A model generated the notes under the pieces. It was not told the DNA's origin. It worked only from the letters and a program-made list of their open reading frames with translations, and searched no databases. From an uncultured Pseudodesulfovibrio sp. (GTDB taxonomy: Bacteria; Desulfobacterota; Desulfovibrionia; Desulfovibrionales; Desulfovibrionaceae), in the NCBI RefSeq assembly GCF_963677845.1, contig NZ_OY782498.1, positions 3,541,518 to 3,605,517 on the forward strand: DNA of 64,000 nt. Reading direction: 5' to 3'. The position numbers and the translations under genes were made by a program. Position 1 is the stretch's first letter. Each line of letters begins with the position of its first letter. Of this stretch, positions 61,672-64,000 are shown one piece after another.

Positions 61672-64000
61672 ATGACTCAATCAGCAGACAAGAAATCCAT
61701 TCATATAGAAGGCGCCCGGCATCACAATCTCAAGGACCTGACTTTGGACATCCCCCGCGATCAGTTGGTCGTGGTGTGTGGTCCGTCAGGCTCGGGTAAA
61801 TCCACGCTTGCGTTCGACATCGTTTATGCCGAAGGGCAACGGCGGTATGTCGAATCCCTGTCCGCATACGCTCGTCAGTTCTTGCCCCAGATGGACAAGC
61901 CGGATGTAGACAAGGTCGAGGGGTTGTCTCCGGCCATATCCTTGGAACAGCAGACCGCCACACGCAACCCGCGTTCCACGGTCGGCACTGTAACCGAGGT
62001 TTATGACTTTCTGCGTGTGTTTTACGCGCGGCTCGGCAAATTTTATTGTCCCAAGTGTGGCAAGGCGATCGCGGCCCAAACCACAGATGAGATCGTGCAG
62101 ACCATCCTCGCCATGGAGCAGGGTACCAAGTTCATGTTGCTGGCACCACTGATTGAGCATCAGAAAGGTACGCACAAGGATCTGTTTGCCAAGCTCAAAA
62201 AAGAAGGCTTTGTACGAGTCCGTATCGGTGGGCAGATGTACACCCTCGATGACGTGCCGGAGCTTGAAAAGCACAAGAAGCACACCATTGATTTAGTCGT
62301 GGATCGTCTCGTCATCAAAGATGGCATCAAGAAACGACTCACGGATTCCGTAGAACTTGCGCTTGAACGCGGCGATGAGCGTTTGACCGTCGCAGTCGTT
62401 GGTGGCGACAATCCCCGCGACATCCTTATGTCTACTCTGTCGACCTGTCCGTCCTGCAAAATTTCCATGCCGCGTTTGACCCCGCAGCTCTTTTCCTTCA
62501 ACTCGCCGCAGGGGGCGTGTCCCACTTGCAACGGCATCGGCACTGTCGAATATTTTGAGCCTGATCTCATTGCACCCAACAAGGGGCTTTCCTTGAACGA
62601 AGGCGGTGTGATTCCGTGGAAATCCGCCTACCGACAGGAGCAATACGGACCGAAGCTCAAGGCGCTGTGCAAAATACACGGTATCACTTTGGACTCTCCG
62701 CTATCAGATTTTTCAGCCGAAGCATGGGATGATTTGTTTTACGGCAACCCCAAGGTCAACTGGCAGGGGATCGTCCCCATTCTTGAATACGGCCAGATGC
62801 AGTCCGGCGTATGGGATCATTGGACTGCCCGGTTTCAGCAGTCGCGACCATGTCCTGATTGCAAGGGTGCGCGCCTCAAGCCCGAAGCCCTTGCCGTACG
62901 AGTGGCAGACAAGAATATGTACGAGTTTGCGTCCATGTCCATTCAACGTGCGCTCGACTGGTTGAATGCGCTTGATTTTTCCGGGCATGACACGCTTATT
63001 TCCGAACCATTGCTCAAGGAATTGACTCACAAGCTCGGCTTTATGGTCAACGTTGGGCTTGAATATTTATCTCTTGGTCGCAACATGGGTACTCTGTCCG
63101 GTGGTGAAGCCCAGCGTATTCGTCTTGCCTCTCAGCTCGGTTCAGGGTTGGTCGGTGTAACCTATGTTCTTGATGAGCCGTCCATCGGTTTGCACCCTCG
63201 CGACAATCAGCGGCTTCTCGACACGCTTCGTTCCCTGCAGCGTCGGGGAAACACCGTGCTCGTGGTCGAGCATGACGAGGAGACCATTCGCGAAGCGGAT
63301 CACGTCATCGAAATCGGCCCCAGTTCGGGCTGGCTTGGTGGCGAAATCGTGTATCAAGGTCCTGTGGACAAGTTGCTCACAGCGGATTCCCTGACCGGCA
63401 AATATTTGCGTGGCGACATGTTTATCGAGCCGCCCGAATCCCGTCGCAAGGCAAAGGAATTCATCACCCTCCGCAGTGTGCAGACCAACAATCTCAAGAA
63501 TCTTGATGTGGAAATTCCGCTTGGCGTCATGACCTGTGTGACCGGCGTATCCGGTTCGGGCAAGTCTTCGCTCGTCATGGACTCCATGTACAAGCATCTG
63601 CTGTTGCATCGTGGGCAGAAAGCCAACAACCCCGGCAAAATCGGCGGTATCGACGGCCTCGACAAAATCGAAAAGGTCATCTCCATCGACCAGACGCCCA
63701 TTGGTCGGACGCCGCGTTCCAATCCTGCCACCTACACCAAAATCTTCGACGAGATTCGTAAAATCTTCGCTGGTTCAAAAGAAGCGCGTACACGTGGCTA
63801 TCAGCCCGGACGATTCTCTTTCAACGTCAAGGGTGGGCGGTGTGAAGCCTGTAAGGGGGACGGCCAAATCCGCGTCGAAATGCATTTCCTACCCGACGTG
63901 TACGTCACCTGCGAAGCCTGCAAAGGTAAGCGGTACAACGCCCAGACGCTTGAAGTGGAGTACAAGGGCAAGAACATCGCCGACGTGCTCAACATGACCG
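61672..64000 (+). CDS. uvrA: excinuclease ABC subunit A (3' truncated by the window)
   Basis: The DNA damage-recognition ATPase of nucleotide excision repair, first about 776 codons. Visible are the first Walker A (GPSGSGKST), the zinc finger CPKCGKAI and CPSC, CPTCNG, the first ABC signature LSGGEAQRIRLASQLGSGL with Walker B YVLDEPSIGLHPRDN, the second Walker A (GVSGSGKSS) and the second zinc site CEACKGDGQIRVEM, CEACKGKR. About 165 further residues, including the second signature and Walker B, lie outside the window. ATG 61672 fits the family N-terminus (IHIEGARHHNLKDLTL), though its ribosome binding site is weak. Confidence 0.97.
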   Translation, partial: MTQSADKKSIHIEGARHHNLKDLTLDIPRDQLVVVCGPSGSGKSTLAFDIVYAEGQRRYVESLSAYARQFLPQMDKPDVDKVEGLSPAISLEQQTATRNPRSTVGTVTEVYDFLRVFYARLGKFYCPKCGKAIAAQTTDEIVQTILAMEQGTKFMLLAPLIEHQKGTHKDLFAKLKKEGFVRVRIGGQMYTLDDVPELEKHKKHTIDLVVDRLVIKDGIKKRLTDSVELALERGDERLTVAVVGGDNPRDILMSTLSTCPSCKISMPRLTPQLFSFNSPQGACPTCNGIGTVEYFEPDLIAPNKGLSLNEGGVIPWKSAYRQEQYGPKLKALCKIHGITLDSPLSDFSAEAWDDLFYGNPKVNWQGIVPILEYGQMQSGVWDHWTARFQQSRPCPDCKGARLKPEALAVRVADKNMYEFASMSIQRALDWLNALDFSGHDTLISEPLLKELTHKLGFMVNVGLEYLSLGRNMGTLSGGEAQRIRLASQLGSGLVGVTYVLDEPSIGLHPRDNQRLLDTLRSLQRRGNTVLVVEHDEETIREADHVIEIGPSSGWLGGEIVYQGPVDKLLTADSLTGKYLRGDMFIEPPESRRKAKEFITLRSVQTNNLKNLDVEIPLGVMTCVTGVSGSGKSSLVMDSMYKHLLLHRGQKANNPGKIGGIDGLDKIEKVISIDQTPIGRTPRSNPATYTKIFDEIRKIFAGSKEARTRGYQPGRFSFNVKGGRCEACKGDGQIRVEMHFLPDVYVTCEACKGKRYNAQTLEVEYKGKNIADVLNMT

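Noticed and set aside
61672-64000. Minus-strand frames throughout the uvrA region
   Set aside because: They are antisense shadows of uvrA, whose Walker, signature and zinc motifs all lie in the plus frame.

Overview
The window looks like chromosome from a sulfate-reducing Desulfovibrionales bacterium, most like Pseudodesulfovibrio/Desulfovibrio. The basis is the gene content: an NfnAB-type flavin-bifurcating transhydrogenase, an octaheme c-type cytochrome, a class II (B12) ribonucleotide reductase, a TAXI-type TRAP binding protein, a CopZ-like Fe-S protein, a DUF4911 protein, and dispersed palindromic non-coding blocks. No lineage marker was tested, so the assignment is inference.

Layout. 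0-9 kb: GNAT acetyltransferase (possibly cut by the window edge), recQ, a small unknown gene behind a GEMM-type riboswitch, nfnA-nfnB, a HAO-like octaheme cytochrome and a DUF1566 secreted protein. 9-12.7 kb: a TAXI binding protein, then a gene-free block of 391-bp tandem palindromic repeats, then dapF. 13-21 kb: a STAS-like protein, a small Cys-rich protein, an MBL-fold hydrolase, two tandem paralogues with a pseudo-receiver plus TPRs, a DUF2157-like membrane protein, argS and a SPOR protein. 21-31.4 kb (minus strand): a YhhQ-type transporter, an autotransporter, cheR-ymdB-tyrS, and the glmU-zapB-like-zapA-6S RNA-rny block.

31.6-42.2 kb (minus strand) is the most unusual part. Five consecutive genes encode an FtsX-like permease, a LolD/MacB-type ABC ATPase, a 1625-residue protein joining a degenerate M28-peptidase-like ectodomain to an FtsX-type membrane domain, and two very hydrophobic OPT-like membrane proteins. 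A polysaccharide deacetylase and a SpoIIE-type phosphatase gene lie upstream on the same strand.

44.7-64 kb: a periplasmic protein, an unknown protein and a PqqD-like protein in a plus-strand operon; a second copy of the repeat blocks (46.7-47.5 kb); a 3D-domain protein; a GATase; a Tat-lipoprotein M48 protease with TPRs; nrdJ broken by a one-base frameshift; modB-modA-modC; an SRPBCC protein with a MerR-methyltransferase fusion; an aspartate aminotransferase; a DUF4911 protein; an HD-GYP protein behind a second GEMM (c-di-GMP-I) riboswitch; a CopZ-like protein; and the 5' 2.3 kb of uvrA, cut by the window end.

Cyclic-dinucleotide signalling appears twice as cis-acting RNA. One GEMM-like element ends in a terminator in front of an unknown gene. 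The other precedes an HD-GYP phosphodiesterase, which suggests feedback. I saw no tRNA, rRNA, CRISPR array or intact transposase.
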